In this document: piece after piece, positions 30,165 through 30,596 of the stretch
Numbering within the stretch: position 1 is the first letter of the stretch
Layout: each line of letters starts with the position of its first letter
Origin: an uncultured Oscillospiraceae bacterium
GTDB lineage: Bacteria > Bacillota > Clostridia > Oscillospirales > Oscillospiraceae
Reading direction: 5' to 3'
DNA: 30,596 nt
NCBI GenBank assembly: GCA_910584805.1
Contig: CAJUCB010000008.1
Coordinates: 19,239-49,834, forward strand
Translations under genes and position numbers: made by a program
Notes under the pieces: model-generated
The model's database searches: none
Told to the model about the DNA's origin: nothing
Seen by the model: only the letters and a program-made list of their open reading frames with translations

Positions 30165-30596
30165 TTAAAATTGTTCCAGGAAGCGGACGTCGTTCTCAAA
30201 GATCAGCCGCAGGTCGGAAATCTTAAAGCGCCGCATAGCCATACGTTCCAGCCCCATGCCAAAGGCCCAGCCGGAGTATTCCTCTGGGTCGATGCCGGAC
30301 ATTTCCAATACCTTGGGGTGGATCATCCCGGCCCCCAGCACTTCAATCCAGCCCTCGCCCTTACAGGTGGGGCAGCCCACGCCGCCGCACTTGTGGCACT
30401 GGACGTCCATCTCGCAGGAGGGCTCGGTGAAGGGGAAGTGGTGGGGGCGGAACCGGGTGACGGTGCCCTTGCCGAAGAGCTCCTCGGCCAGCAGGTTGAG
30501 GGTGCCCTTCAGGTCGGCCATGGTGACGTTCTTGTCGATGACCATCCCCTCCACCTGGTGGAACATGGGGGAGTGGGTGGCGTCCACCTCGTCCTT
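30165..30596 (-). CDS. pheS: Phenylalanine-tRNA ligase alpha subunit, C-terminal part (partial)
   Basis: The last 143 residues of the catalytic subunit; the rest lies beyond the right edge. Class II motif regions are visible: THSPMFHQVEG, FPFTEPSCEMDV, GWIEVLGAGMIHPKVL and the motif 3 stretch GWAFGMGLERMAMRRF. An insertion holds four cysteines, CHKCGGVGCPTC, which looks like a small zinc knuckle, as in many clostridial PheS proteins. pheS is upstream of pheT in transcription. Any T-box leader would be outside the window. The in-frame GTG at 30585-30587 is internal, not a start. Confidence 0.95.
   Translation of the reverse strand, partial: KDEVDATHSPMFHQVEGMVIDKNVTMADLKGTLNLLAEELFGKGTVTRFRPHHFPFTEPSCEMDVQCHKCGGVGCPTCKGEGWIEVLGAGMIHPKVLEMSGIDPEEYSGWAFGMGLERMAMRRFKISDLRLIFENDVRFLEQF

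Noticed and set aside
1..30596. Search for CRISPR arrays, insertion sequences, phage genes, integrase/attachment sites and toxin-antitoxin pairs
   Set aside because: No direct-repeat arrays, transposase or integrase motifs or phage structural genes were seen; the window is made of housekeeping genes in ordinary operon order.

Overview
The window looks like chromosomal DNA from a GC-rich, endospore-forming member of the Clostridia. An Oscillospirales (Flavonifractor/Lawsonibacter/Intestinimonas-like) gut anaerobe is my best guess. The grounds are protein style (PASTA kinase, RsgA, SpoVM, SPOCS/LysM protein, AddAB, Zn-type L31, IreB, pyrophosphate-type PFK, dgt-dnaG-rpoD order), strong AGGAGG ribosome sites and sigma-A promoters. 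The assignment comes from reading the sequence, not from a search. No phage, insertion sequence, CRISPR array or defence island is visible; this is a housekeeping region.

Layout. 1-3280 (+): the C-terminal PASTA part of a PrkC-type kinase, rsgA, a hairpin, then a 23-codon spoVM gene and a SPOCS/LysM gene that resembles sipL. The last two form a spore-coat basement-layer pair. 3279-5711 (-): an Rrf2-type regulator followed by a DUF255 thioredoxin-domain protein. Divergent from them (+, 5826-6590) is an EFR1-type flavodoxin/ferredoxin with a consensus promoter that carries a dyad, probably the Rrf2 operator. 6673-8842 (-): a PPi-type phosphofructokinase followed by an unknown lipoprotein. 9096-10031 (+): class II aldolase, divergent from the PFK. 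10106-19152 (+): GNAT acetyltransferase, membrane spermidine-synthase-like protein, addB and addA. 19278-26287 (+): rpmE, flavin reductase, hflX, yigZ-like, dgt, dnaG, rpoD. 26455-26542 (-): tRNA-Leu(CAG). 26728-27489 (+): an unrecognised charged, probably coiled-coil protein. 27564-30596 (-): ireB, pheT and the end of pheS (transcribed pheS, pheT, then ireB).

The two most notable observations are lesions in conserved genes. addA has an in-frame TAG followed by 47 codons that still encode the end of the RecB-type nuclease domain. pheT lacks about 53 residues, in frame, inside its B3/B4 editing domain, while the flanking editing residues are kept. Also of note are spoVM next to a sipL-like gene, the dyad over the EFR1 promoter, and the presence in one window of a PASTA kinase and its known type of substrate, IreB. 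I found no clearly new multi-gene system.
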